Origin: Shewanella schlegeliana
Lineage (GTDB): Bacteria; Pseudomonadota; Gammaproteobacteria; Enterobacterales; Shewanellaceae
Assembly (NCBI RefSeq): GCF_016765635.1
Contig: NZ_JAESVD010000009.1
Coordinates: 175,979 to 239,978, forward strand
Direction: 5' to 3'
Length of the DNA: 64,000 nucleotides
The notes under the pieces were generated by a model. That model was not told the DNA's origin and ran no database searches. It worked only from the letters and a program-made list of their open reading frames with translations. Both the position numbers and the translations under genes were made by a program. Of the stretch, positions 52,140-60,708 are shown piece by piece (position 1 is the first letter of the stretch; each line of letters opens with the position of its first letter).

Positions 52140-53029
52140 CAGCGGGGATTTCTTAGGTTAGAGAGGGTAAACATATAGTCAGGCAGAGTGATATCGAAGC
52201 GTACGTTCTGATTGCGGATCTCGGTCCACTCTTCGGCCTTCTCAACCTGAGACATACGGCAACGCATGGCAACGCTTCGATGACCAACAGACTCGATATC
52301 ACCGCACTCCATGGCTTTTACTAGCTTGTCATCTTGATCCCAGAACTCCTGACGCAACATCACCCAGTCATCCCTAAGCAAGGTGATCTGCTTACCCCAC
52401 ACCACAGGGGCTGACTCATGGGGAATAGACTCGATGGTGTATACCCTATACCCATCAAGCTCATCAGTGGCAATTAAACGATGTGAATAGTCCTCCAGCA
52501 GCTCGGTAGTACGACTGACATCTTTATTGGAAAAGTCACTGCCCATCCAGCTTTGATTCATCATCGAGGATGGGACTTTAATGACCCGATTAATTTTCGG
52601 TGAATAACTCCACATCTGCTTGTCATCGATAAGAAAGGCATTACCCGCATCGACCTTTGGCTCAGTAATCCTAACTAATGACTTCTTGTCTCCCTCGGTC
52701 CAGCCTTGCACCGTCATTGAGCGTTCCCAGCTAGGACGATGGATCACCATGGTCAACAGACTCGAAGAGGTTAGCCCTCGCCAATTATCCATCGCTTTTT
52801 GGATCATCTCATGAGCGGAGACTTGGTTAGATTCTTGGTCAACATCTTGAGCTGAGTCTTGAACGAGTTCTTGTGTAGAAAGCTGAGTAATGTTTTCTGT
52901 TGATTCAGCCTTATCTGAGGCGATAGTGGAAACCATCAGAGCTAGCGACAACATCAAAGCATTAGCCAGCCAGAGTAGAACCGACTTCAGACGATTTAAA
53001 GCAGAATCATTGCTAGCTAATCGACCCAT
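52139..53029 (-). CDS. LolA-like outer-membrane lipoprotein-sorting protein
   Basis: 296 residues. A signal segment (residues ~13-37) is followed by a Glu/Ser/Gln-rich linker with repeated short words (QVSAHE, QDVDQES). Then comes the LolA-like fold seen in proteins of this name: WTEGDKKSLVRITEPKVDAGNAFLI, WSYSPKINRVIKVPSS, SDFSNKDVSRTTELLEDY. It is the first gene of the five-gene module and would carry the cargo through the periplasm. The cargo is unknown. Confidence 0.8.
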   Translation of the reverse strand: MGRLASNDSALNRLKSVLLWLANALMLSLALMVSTIASDKAESTENITQLSTQELVQDSAQDVDQESNQVSAHEMIQKAMDNWRGLTSSSLLTMVIHRPSWERSMTVQGWTEGDKKSLVRITEPKVDAGNAFLIDDKQMWSYSPKINRVIKVPSSMMNQSWMGSDFSNKDVSRTTELLEDYSHRLIATDELDGYRVYTIESIPHESAPVVWGKQITLLRDDWVMLRQEFWDQDDKLVKAMECGDIESVGHRSVAMRCRMSQVEKAEEWTEIRNQNVRFDITLPDYMFTLSNLRNPR

Positions 53030-53200
53030 AGCGCTGCTCTCGTAAAACGATTTGAGTTAATAATAGCCTAGTTTAAAAAATCTAAATTTTTATTGATCTT
53101 ACATAAACATCAAGAGAGAAAATGATGAGTTCTCTCCTGCTGGATTTTTCAGTTTCAAACTAGAACCCACAACTCAAAAAACAATATAACTGGTTATTAC

Positions 53201-53228
53201 TTGCACTCAAAAAATTACTGTATATACT
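53201..53228 (+). promoter_or_regulatory. lexA promoter
   Basis: TTGCAC (-35, 53201-53206), 16 bases, TATACT (-10, 53223-53228). The -10 lies inside the first SOS box, so LexA binding would block it. Confidence 0.65.
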
Positions 53229-53233
53229 GACAG
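53218..53233 (+). promoter_or_regulatory. SOS box 1 (LexA operator)
   Basis: CTGTATATACTGACAG fits CTGT-N8-ACAG exactly. It overlaps the -10 of the lexA promoter. Confidence 0.92.
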
Positions 53234-53236
53234 GTA

Positions 53237-53252
53237 CTGTATAGAAAGACAG
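53237..53252 (+). promoter_or_regulatory. SOS box 2 (LexA operator)
   Basis: CTGTATAGAAAGACAG fits CTGT-N8-ACAG, placed 19 bases after box 1 and eight before the lexA start codon. Confidence 0.92.
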
Positions 53253-53260
53253 GGTTAACA

Positions 53261-53881
53261 ATGAGACCACTTACACCGCGCCAAGCAGAAATTTTAGAAC
53301 TAATTAAACGTAATATTGCTGATACAGGTATGCCGCCAACCCGCGCCGAGATCGCAAGACGTTTGGGTTTTAAATCAGCCAACGCTGCCGAAGAGCATTT
53401 AAAAGCTTTAGCTAAAAAGGGCTGCATTGAAATTATGCCAGGCACGTCTCGTGGCATTAAGTTGACCCAAGAAGATACCGAAGACGCTGATTTAGGCTTA
53501 CCGCTCATCGGCCAAGTCGCGGCAGGCGAGCCGATCTTAGCCCAAGAGCATGTTGAACAACACTATCAAGTCGATCCAGCCATGTTCAGACCTTCAGCAG
53601 ACTTCCTGCTTAGAGTCCGTGGTGACAGTATGAAGAATATCGGTATTCTCGAAGGCGATCTGTTGGCGGTACATAAGATCCAGCAGGCTCGCAACGGCCA
53701 AATCGTAGTGGCTCGTGTCGAAGATGATGTCACAGTTAAGCGTTTTGAGAAGAAGGGTAATAAAGTTTTCCTTCATGCAGAAAACGAAGAGTATTCACCG
53801 ATTGAAGTGGATCTAGCAAACCAAAGCCTAAGTATTGAAGGTTTAGCCGTTGGTGTGATCCGTAATGGAGACTGGCAATGA
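53261..53881 (+). CDS. lexA: LexA, SOS repressor
   Basis: 206 residues, the normal length. N-terminal winged helix (RPLTPRQAEILELI, GMPPTRAEIARRLGFKS), self-cleavage site VAAGEP with Ala-Gly, catalytic Ser in RGDSMKNIGI and Lys in VARVEDDVTVKRF. It represses the SOS regulon, including itself and sulA, which overlaps its stop codon by four bases. Confidence 0.97.
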   Translation: MRPLTPRQAEILELIKRNIADTGMPPTRAEIARRLGFKSANAAEEHLKALAKKGCIEIMPGTSRGIKLTQEDTEDADLGLPLIGQVAAGEPILAQEHVEQHYQVDPAMFRPSADFLLRVRGDSMKNIGILEGDLLAVHKIQQARNGQIVVARVEDDVTVKRFEKKGNKVFLHAENEEYSPIEVDLANQSLSIEGLAVGVIRNGDWQ

Positions 53882-54402
53882 ACAAACTATTAGGAGTTAG
53901 CCCGCGTCATCCGGGGCTTTGGCAAGACATACCGTCAACAAGCATGAGCGCAAGTTCAGGCAATGAGATCACCACTATGGTGACGCAAACTCAAGGCCGT
54001 GATGAACTAACACAGATCAGTGCTCAACTTTCACAGCTAAGCCAACAAGGCCGCTGGATTGTGCTCATCAGCCCTCCTAATATTGGTTACAAACAGATGC
54101 TAGCAGCAGCTGGAGTGAGAATGGACAGAATTTTATTGGTTCATGCTAAAGATGAAGTGGAAACACTTTGGGCGATGGAGAAAGCGTTAACCAGCGGTAC
54201 CTCTAGCGCGGTGATCACTTGGACTAATTCATTAGATGCACGCGACACTCGACGTCTACAAATCGTTGCCAAAAGCGCACGAGCAGCCGGCATTATTATT
54301 GAAAGTGCTAATGAGAATGCGAGTAGTCACTTACCCGTTTGCACAATGAATATGCAGGATAGTGCTTTTGGTCAAGCCGCCCTGTTCGGTGCCGTTCACT
54401 AA
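53878..54402 (+). CDS. sulA: SulA, SOS cell-division inhibitor
   Basis: 174 residues. The SulA/RecA-like pattern is visible (GRWIVLISPPNIGYKQMLAAAGV split in the middle; RILLVHAKDEVETLWAMEKAL; RRLQIVAKSARAAGI). It blocks FtsZ assembly during DNA damage. The ATG overlaps the lexA stop (ATGA), giving one SOS-controlled unit as in pseudomonads. Confidence 0.9.
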   Translation: MNKLLGVSPRHPGLWQDIPSTSMSASSGNEITTMVTQTQGRDELTQISAQLSQLSQQGRWIVLISPPNIGYKQMLAAAGVRMDRILLVHAKDEVETLWAMEKALTSGTSSAVITWTNSLDARDTRRLQIVAKSARAAGIIIESANENASSHLPVCTMNMQDSAFGQAALFGAVH

Positions 54403-54465
54403 CGAAGCTGTCAGCCCACCTTTCTAATACATTATTTTTTTACTATTAAAGACATTTTACCTAAG

Positions 54466-54490
54466 GCTCTCAATCGAGAGCTTTTTTATT
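54466..54490 (+). terminator. lexA-sulA terminator
   Basis: GCTCTC (54466-54471)/GAGAGC (54476-54481), loop AATC, followed by TTTTTTATT. Confidence 0.9.
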
Positions 54491-54592
54491 GCCTATAATA
54501 AGAAAATGAATCAAAAAGTGATCTTGATCAATATTTAAACACCAAGTAGTGTAAGAACTGATAACAACGATATTTTGTTATATCCGAGCGAT

Positions 54593-54827
54593 TTAGTCGT
54601 TGGTCTGGCTCCACGGATTAAAGTCCAACTGGAAGCTTAGACTAAGATCGGCCTGATATATTTCAGCCGTAAGTGCCAACGTGGTAACACCAAGAGTGAG
54701 AAACACTGAAATACAATAGCCATAATCGAGATAACATTTATCACGACTCGATTGGCAAGCCACTCGCGCACTTTGAAGTCATCGTTGCTTTTTTGGGAAC
54801 TGAAGAGTTTACATAGAGCAGAGACAT
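54593..54827 (-). pseudogene. Probable frameshifted small membrane-protein gene
   Basis: Read leftward from ATG 54827, a protein-like reading appears only if the frame is changed twice. One frame gives SALCKLFSSQKSNDDFKV, REWLANRVVINVISIM and AIVFQCF. Another then gives LGVTTLALTAEIYQADLSLS and FQLDFNPWSQTND up to TAA at 54593. The two joined would be a protein of about 77 residues with one membrane segment. The first break is at a CTCT run just after the start. The parts have coding-like composition, but the gene is not recognised and could be a chance reading. Confidence 0.4.
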
Positions 54828-54870
54828 ACTGTGTGACTCTTCTTTGTCTTGTCGACAGAGGAGAAGTCTA

Positions 54871-56445
54871 GTGAAGCAATTGTTGTATAGTGTGCTGGCG
54901 TTGCTATTTACCCCTGCACTTTTTGCATCAGAAATGCCACTCAATATGACAGAGGGTGTAACGGAGATCAGTGGTCGGGTTTATAGCCTACATATGGTTA
55001 TCCTTTATATCTGCTGCGTGATTGGCATCGTTGTTTTTGGCGTAATGTTCTATGCCATGATCAATCACCGTAAATCTAAAGGCGCTGTAGCTGCCAATTT
55101 TCATGAAAGTACTAAAGTCGAGATCCTCTGGACTCTAGTCCCTTTTATCATCCTAATCGTCATGGCCATTCCAGCAACTAAAACGTTAATTGCGATGGAA
55201 GACCCAAGTAACGCCGACCTAACCGTCAAGGTTACTGGCTCCCAGTGGAAATGGCATTACAGCTATTTCGATCAAGATGTCGAGTTCTTCAGTTTACTAT
55301 CCACCCCACAAGATCAGATAGATGGCGATGCCACCAAGGGCGAGCATTACCTGCTTGAGGTAGATAAGCCGTTAGTGTTACCCATCAACCGTAAGGTCCG
55401 TTTCTTGATGACGTCCGAAGATGTTATTCACTCTTGGTGGGTCCCCGCTTTCGCCATCAAAAAAGATGCTAACCCAGGTTTTATCAATGAAGCTTGGACT
55501 CGTATCGACAAACCCGGCACCTATCGAGGCCAATGCGCCGAGCTATGTGGTAAAGATCATGGCTTTATGCCGATTGTTGTAGAAGCACTATCGGAAGAGG
55601 ACTTCGATGCTTGGCTCATCGCCCAGCAACAAGAGGCAAGCAATGCTGAAGCGGCGGCGAAGGCTGCGCTATCACAAACCTTAACCATGGAAGAGTTGAT
55701 GGCTAAGGGGGAGCAAGTCTACCTTGCCCGCTGCGCCGCCTGTCACCAGCCCAATGGTGCAGGCCTAGCAGGGGTCTTCCCTTCCCTCATTGGCAGCCCG
55801 ATTATCAAGGGACCAGCTCAGCTTCATATCGATATTGTGTTGAATGGTAAATCTGGCACTGCCATGCAGGCGTTTTCAAAGCAGTTAACAGCAACTGAAA
55901 TTGCTGCGGTAGTGACCTATGAACGTAACGCTTGGGGCAATAATTCCGGTGATACGGTTCAAGCCGCCGACGTAAGCTCAGATACAACTACACCAGCTAC
56001 ATCAGTAGGTTCAAGCGCTGCCATCCCATCGACTTTACCTGCAACCTTACCAGAGGTTAAACAAGATATAGCCTCAGAAACCCAAACTGATGACGAGGTA
56101 GCTAAAGAGCTTACAACGGGCTCTTTAAGTGATTTAGCCATGAACGAACTCATTACCATGGGTGAAAAAGTCTATATGGCTAACTGTGCGGCTTGCCATC
56201 AAGCGACGGGGATGGGCCTCCCTCCAGCTTTCCCATCATTAGTGGGCAGCCCTATCATCACGGGGCCTATAGCAGACCATCTTGATATTGTTATTAATGG
56301 CAAATCTGGTACGGCTATGCAGTCATTTAGCGCAGTGCTGACACCACAACAGATTGCTGCAGTGGTGACGTATGAACGTAATGCATGGGGTAATAACTCT
56401 GGTGATACGATTCAAGCTTCTGAAGTGGATGGTCACGGAAAGTAA
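54871..56445 (+). CDS. coxB: Cytochrome c oxidase subunit II with two fused cytochrome c domains
   Basis: 524 residues from GTG 54871 (AGAGGAGAAG upstream), giving a clean signal peptide (ending LFAS). Two membrane segments (~40-100), then the CuA domain with HSWW and RGQCAELCGKDHGFMP, then two class I cytochrome c domains, each with CAACH (CAACHQPNGAGL, CAACHQATGMGL) joined by a Thr/Ser-rich linker. The two domains are so alike that they arose by duplication. It takes electrons from cytochrome c and passes them to subunit I. Confidence 0.94.
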   Translation: MKQLLYSVLALLFTPALFASEMPLNMTEGVTEISGRVYSLHMVILYICCVIGIVVFGVMFYAMINHRKSKGAVAANFHESTKVEILWTLVPFIILIVMAIPATKTLIAMEDPSNADLTVKVTGSQWKWHYSYFDQDVEFFSLLSTPQDQIDGDATKGEHYLLEVDKPLVLPINRKVRFLMTSEDVIHSWWVPAFAIKKDANPGFINEAWTRIDKPGTYRGQCAELCGKDHGFMPIVVEALSEEDFDAWLIAQQQEASNAEAAAKAALSQTLTMEELMAKGEQVYLARCAACHQPNGAGLAGVFPSLIGSPIIKGPAQLHIDIVLNGKSGTAMQAFSKQLTATEIAAVVTYERNAWGNNSGDTVQAADVSSDTTTPATSVGSSAAIPSTLPATLPEVKQDIASETQTDDEVAKELTTGSLSDLAMNELITMGEKVYMANCAACHQATGMGLPPAFPSLVGSPIITGPIADHLDIVINGKSGTAMQSFSAVLTPQQIAAVVTYERNAWGNNSGDTIQASEVDGHGK

Positions 56446-56454
56446 GGGATTAAC

Positions 56455-58059
56455 ATGAGCACAATTACACAAGACTCACCAGCCGCTCACGACGATCACC
56501 ATGATGACCAACATCATGGGGCGCCAAAAGGCGTTATGCGCTGGCTTTTAACCACTAACCATAAAGATATCGGTACTCTCTATCTGTGGTTCAGCTTCAT
56601 CATGTTCCTCACGGGTGGCGCAATGGCCATGGTGATCCGTGCAGAACTGTTTCAGCCAGGATTACAGTTAGTAGAGCCTAACTTTTTTAATCAGATGACC
56701 ACGGTTCACGGTTTGGTCATGGTATTTGGTGCGGTGATGCCCGCCTTTACCGGCTTGGCCAACTGGTTAATTCCCATGATGATAGGCGCGCCAGATATGG
56801 CGCTGCCTCGCATGAATAACTGGAGCTTCTGGATCCTACCATTTGCTTTTGCGATTTTACTGAGCTCACTGTTTATGGAAGGTGGTGGCCCCAATTTTGG
56901 CTGGACCTTCTACGCACCACTATCGACGACTTATAGCCCCGACAGTACTGCGCTATTTGTGTTTGCGGTACACATTATGGGGATAAGCTCCATCATGGGT
57001 GCCATCAATGTGATCGTGACCATCGTTAACATGCGGGCACCAGGCATGACCTGGATGAAATTGCCACTATTTGTATGGACCTGGTTAATCACCGCATTCC
57101 TACTGATTGCAGTTATGCCAGTGCTCGCAGGCACAGTGACTATGGTGCTGACCGATAAATACTTTGGTACTAGCTTTTTTGATGCCGCTGGTGGTGGCGA
57201 CCCAGTGATGTTCCAGCATATTTTCTGGTTCTTCGGCCACCCCGAAGTTTACATCATGATCCTACCCTCTTTCGGTATCATCTCTGCGATTGTACCTGCC
57301 TTTAGTCGCAAACGGCTGTTTGGTTACTCCTCTATGGTGTATGCCACAGCCAGTATCGCAATCTTGTCATTCTTAGTTTGGGCGCATCACATGTTTACCA
57401 CCGGTATGCCTGTATTTGCCGAGCTGTTTTTCATGTACTGCACCATGTTGATTGCGGTTCCGACCGGGGTAAAAGTATTTAACTGGGTCGCTACTATGTG
57501 GAGAGGCTCTATTACCTTCGAGACCCCCATGCTGTTCGCTATTGCCTTTATTATCCTGTTTACCATAGGCGGATTCTCTGGTCTCATGCTGGCTATCGCG
57601 CCTGTTGATTTCCAATATCACGATACCTACTTCGTAGTGGCCCATTTCCATTACGTTTTGGTTTCAGGAGCGGTCTTCTCCATCATGGCTGGCGTCTATT
57701 ATTGGCTCCCAAAATGGACTGGCAACATGTATAGCGAAACCTTGGGACGCTGGCATTTCTGGTGCTCGGTGATTTCAGTCAACATTCTATTTTTCCCTAT
57801 GCATTTCTTAGGGTTAGCAGGTATGCCAAGGCGAATTCCCGATTACGCCATCCAGTTTGCCGACGTCAATCAGATAGTATCGATTGGTGGTTTCGCTTTT
57901 GGACTTTCTCAGCTGATCTTTTTGGCTGTAGTGATTAAGTGCATTCGCGGTGGAGAAAAAGCCCCTGCGAAACCATGGGAAGGCTCTGAGGGACTAGAGT
58001 GGACGATTCCAAGTCCGGCCCCCTATCACTCATTCAGCACCCCGCCCGAGGTGAAATAA
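56455..58059 (+). CDS. coxA: Cytochrome c oxidase subunit I
   Basis: 534 residues, twelve membrane segments. Haem-copper oxidase motifs: the haem a His in TTVHGLVMVFG, the CuB/Tyr motif GHPEVYIMILPSFG, the His pair WAHHMFTTG and the HFHYVL block near the C-terminal third. It starts with a His/Asp-rich tail (HDDHHDDQHHG). Reduces oxygen to water with proton pumping. It is 9 bp after coxB. Confidence 0.97.
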   Translation: MSTITQDSPAAHDDHHDDQHHGAPKGVMRWLLTTNHKDIGTLYLWFSFIMFLTGGAMAMVIRAELFQPGLQLVEPNFFNQMTTVHGLVMVFGAVMPAFTGLANWLIPMMIGAPDMALPRMNNWSFWILPFAFAILLSSLFMEGGGPNFGWTFYAPLSTTYSPDSTALFVFAVHIMGISSIMGAINVIVTIVNMRAPGMTWMKLPLFVWTWLITAFLLIAVMPVLAGTVTMVLTDKYFGTSFFDAAGGGDPVMFQHIFWFFGHPEVYIMILPSFGIISAIVPAFSRKRLFGYSSMVYATASIAILSFLVWAHHMFTTGMPVFAELFFMYCTMLIAVPTGVKVFNWVATMWRGSITFETPMLFAIAFIILFTIGGFSGLMLAIAPVDFQYHDTYFVVAHFHYVLVSGAVFSIMAGVYYWLPKWTGNMYSETLGRWHFWCSVISVNILFFPMHFLGLAGMPRRIPDYAIQFADVNQIVSIGGFAFGLSQLIFLAVVIKCIRGGEKAPAKPWEGSEGLEWTIPSPAPYHSFSTPPEVK

Positions 58060-58061
58060 AG

Positions 58062-58646
58062 ATGTCAAAGTTTAAGCGTAAATCCAATAGGCAACTGATC
58101 ATAGTGCTAATTATTGGCGCTGTGGGCATGTTTGGCTTTGGTTTTGCGCTTGTTCCTTTATATGACGTGCTGTGCGATGCGCTCGGTATTAACGGTAAGA
58201 CCCAAAGTACCGCTAGTGTTTACCAGTCTGTCGTAGTAGATGAAAGCAGAACCGTAACTATTGAGTTTATGTCACAAGTACAAAGCGATATGCCTTGGAC
58301 ATTTACGCCACAGGTCAACACTATGCAAGTGCATCCTGGTGAACTTATTCGTACACACTTCGTTGCCACGAATATATCTGGACAGCACATTATAGGACAA
58401 GCTATTCCGTCGGTCTCTCCTGGGCAGGGGGCAGCTTATTTTAATAAGACTGAGTGCTTCTGCTTCAATCAACAGGTGTTAAAGGCTAATGCTGCAGCCG
58501 AACTACCCCTCATCTTTTTTGTGGATCCACAATTACCGGAATCCATATCGACCTTGACCCTCTCTTATACCCTCTACAACATCACCGATAAAGGCTATGT
58601 CACAGATATTGCCAGCAATGCTGTAGAGCAAGGAGCCGAACAATGA
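58062..58646 (+). CDS. ctaG: CtaG/Cox11, CuB insertion factor
   Basis: 194 residues from ATG 58062, two bases after the coxA stop (GAGG upstream). One N-terminal membrane anchor and a periplasmic domain with the copper-binding CFCF motif (KTECFCFNQQVL). It delivers copper to CuB of subunit I. Confidence 0.94.
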   Translation: MSKFKRKSNRQLIIVLIIGAVGMFGFGFALVPLYDVLCDALGINGKTQSTASVYQSVVVDESRTVTIEFMSQVQSDMPWTFTPQVNTMQVHPGELIRTHFVATNISGQHIIGQAIPSVSPGQGAAYFNKTECFCFNQQVLKANAAAELPLIFFVDPQLPESISTLTLSYTLYNITDKGYVTDIASNAVEQGAEQ

Positions 58647-59524
58647 CAACAGAATCTAAACACGAAAATTACTATGTACCCGCACAGAGCGCCTGGCCGA
58701 TTATTGGTGCAGTAGGTCTATTTCTAATTGCCTTTGGCGCTGGCAGCTATGTTTCTGAATTAAACAGCCAAGGTGGTTTTGGCGGATATATTTTGCTGGC
58801 AGGTATTGCGGTCATTATTTTTATGATTTTTGGCTGGTTTAGAACAGTTATCGCCGAATCAATGGCGGGACTCTACTCCAAACAGATGGATCGCTCATTT
58901 AGACAGGGAATGAGTTGGTTTATCTTCTCAGAAGTCATGTTTTTTGCCGCCTTTTTCGGTGCACTATTTTATGCCCGAATCATTGCAATACCTTGGCTTG
59001 GCGGCGCATCAAATAATGCCATGACCCATGAGGTGTTATGGCCAATGTTTGAAGCGGCTTGGCCTTTACTAACAACCCCTGATGGCAGTCTCACCCAAGC
59101 GATGGACTGGACAGGTTTACCGCTCTACAACACCTTAATCCTTCTAACCTCATCGATAACATTACATTTTGCTCACGTTGGATTAGAAAAAAATAAGCGC
59201 ACCGCATTAACTGTTTGGCTAGCGATAACTATCTTACTTGGGGTGGCGTTCTTGTATCTGCAAGTTGAAGAGTATGTCCATGCCTACCAAGAGATGGGAC
59301 TAACTTTAAATTCAGGTATTTACGGAAATACCTTTTTCTTATTAACCGGCTTTCACGGTATGCACGTCACCTTAGGAACCGTATTTCTTATGGTGCTGTT
59401 TATACGAGTACTAAAAGGGCACTTTACCCCAGACAAGCATTTTGCTTTTCAGGCCGGTAGTTGGTATTGGCACTTTGTTGATGTGGTCTGGCTCTGCCTA
59501 TTTATTTTCGTGTATGTACTCTAA
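58643..59524 (+). CDS. coxC: Cytochrome c oxidase subunit III
   Basis: 293 residues with seven membrane segments. Seen: SEVMFFAAFFGALFYAR, GFHGMHVTLGT and the closing WYWHFVDVVWLCLFIFVYVL. Its ATG overlaps the ctaG stop by four bases. It stabilises subunit I. Confidence 0.96.
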   Translation: MTTESKHENYYVPAQSAWPIIGAVGLFLIAFGAGSYVSELNSQGGFGGYILLAGIAVIIFMIFGWFRTVIAESMAGLYSKQMDRSFRQGMSWFIFSEVMFFAAFFGALFYARIIAIPWLGGASNNAMTHEVLWPMFEAAWPLLTTPDGSLTQAMDWTGLPLYNTLILLTSSITLHFAHVGLEKNKRTALTVWLAITILLGVAFLYLQVEEYVHAYQEMGLTLNSGIYGNTFFLLTGFHGMHVTLGTVFLMVLFIRVLKGHFTPDKHFAFQAGSWYWHFVDVVWLCLFIFVYVL

Positions 59525-59558
59525 CACCATTGTTTCAGTTGCTAAATTAAAACACTCA

Positions 59559-59777
59559 CTAGTAGGGTCTAGAGTTAGGCGTAATTGCTCCAGTCCCCAG
59601 TGCCAGCAGTAGTAACAGTACAACCAGTACGGAGAAGATGACTCGGCGTCCTAGATATTGGCTCATCGGTACGCTGGCTTCTCCTTTAACCATAATCCAT
59701 AGAGCCCGGCCCAAATTAAACAGTATGAATAGCACTAGCAGTACTAAGAGCAACTTAAAGATAAACAAAGCAGACAT
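59559..59777 (-). CDS. DUF2909 membrane protein
   Basis: 72 residues with two hydrophobic segments, matching the twin-transmembrane DUF2909 proteins found in caa3 oxidase clusters. ATG 59777 has GAGG eight bases upstream. It is the only gene of the cluster on the minus strand, and its start codon overlaps that of the SURF1 gene (CATG). Probably an oxidase assembly or accessory protein; the exact role is unknown. Confidence 0.82.
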   Translation of the reverse strand: MSALFIFKLLLVLLVLFILFNLGRALWIMVKGEASVPMSQYLGRRVIFSVLVVLLLLLALGTGAITPNSRPY

Positions 59778-60516
59778 GGCGCATCCTCGCGTTAGATTAA
59801 ATCTTGCTTGGTTATTTATTGTGCTTTCTACTGTGATAGTGTTTTCTATTTTGGTCAAGTTAGGCTTTTGGCAGCTAGAGCGAGCACAATACAAGGCTGA
59901 TTTGCAGCAAGCACTCAGCCATAGACAATCAGCTGCGGCTCTTAGTTACTCTCGACTACTTGACCTTTCGAGGCTGCAAGCTATTAACGGCTTTAAACTG
60001 CAAGCCTCAGTGACCCCTATATCGCAAGATATTTTCCTGCTCGATAATCAAGTCTATCAAGGCAGAGTTGGTTACTTGGCTCTACAGGCGCTGAAGGTTA
60101 ATGAGTCTAATCTCTGGTTGTTAGTCGAGTTGGGTTTTGTCCCAGCGAGCTTAGACCGTAATGAGCTGCCAAAGGTTGAGCCAATCATAACCCCATCCGA
60201 ATTAGTAGGACGGGTATACCAAAAGCAGATCAACCCTATGAGCTCTGAACTAATGGCTGAAGCCAGTTGGCCTAAACGAATCCAAAATCTAAATATTTCG
60301 CAACTATCAGAGCTAATCGACCGACCATTAGCCAACTTTGTATTACAGCCAAATAGCATTAGCAATAGCGACTATCCGCATCCTTGGCAACCCATTCCCT
60401 TGTCGTCACAAAAACATCAAGGTTATGCCGTGCAATGGTTTTCGATGGCGGCCGTCTTCAGTTTAATCATGGGGTATCTCTTTTTTAAGAAGATAAAACA
60501 AAGAGATAACAACTAA
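59776..60516 (+). CDS. SURF1-family cytochrome oxidase assembly protein
   Basis: 246 residues from ATG 59776: one N-terminal and one C-terminal membrane segment with a periplasmic domain between, the SURF1 layout. Seen: LGFWQLERAQYK, DIFLLDNQVYQGRVGY and the closing HQGYAVQWFSMA. It helps insert haem A into subunit I. The start has no good ribosome binding site; M at 59725 is an upstream alternative that would overlap the DUF2909 gene further. Confidence 0.86.
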   Translation: MAHPRVRLNLAWLFIVLSTVIVFSILVKLGFWQLERAQYKADLQQALSHRQSAAALSYSRLLDLSRLQAINGFKLQASVTPISQDIFLLDNQVYQGRVGYLALQALKVNESNLWLLVELGFVPASLDRNELPKVEPIITPSELVGRVYQKQINPMSSELMAEASWPKRIQNLNISQLSELIDRPLANFVLQPNSISNSDYPHPWQPIPLSSQKHQGYAVQWFSMAAVFSLIMGYLFFKKIKQRDNN

Positions 60517-60708
60517 ATCATTAAGACTATTGCGAAGGCAGAACAGACGCTGTAGGTTAGAAATTAAGCGCCCTAGCCGTTAAGGGGACTTAACTATCAT
60601 TGAATGAGATAAATTTTCATACATTGCTAACACCCAGATTTTACTTTTGTTTTCAGTAGAATCGACACATTTGATCATCAAGGTGAAGCAAGATTAAGAG
60701 GAGATAGA

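Larger units (their letters stand above)
54403..54870. other. sulA-coxB intergenic region
   Basis: About 470 bases. It holds the lexA-sulA terminator (54466-54490), a probable broken small gene on the minus strand (54593-54827), and the coxB ribosome binding site. A divergent promoter pair for coxB and the small gene is expected near 54830. Confidence 0.5.

Noticed and set aside
54741..54944. A 67-codon minus-strand open frame across the coxB start
   Set aside because: It covers the coxB signal-peptide region antisense; the better reading in this area is the frameshifted small gene ending at 54593.
57373..57651. Minus-strand open frames inside coxA
   Set aside because: Antisense shadows of a highly conserved oxidase gene; products are not domain-like.
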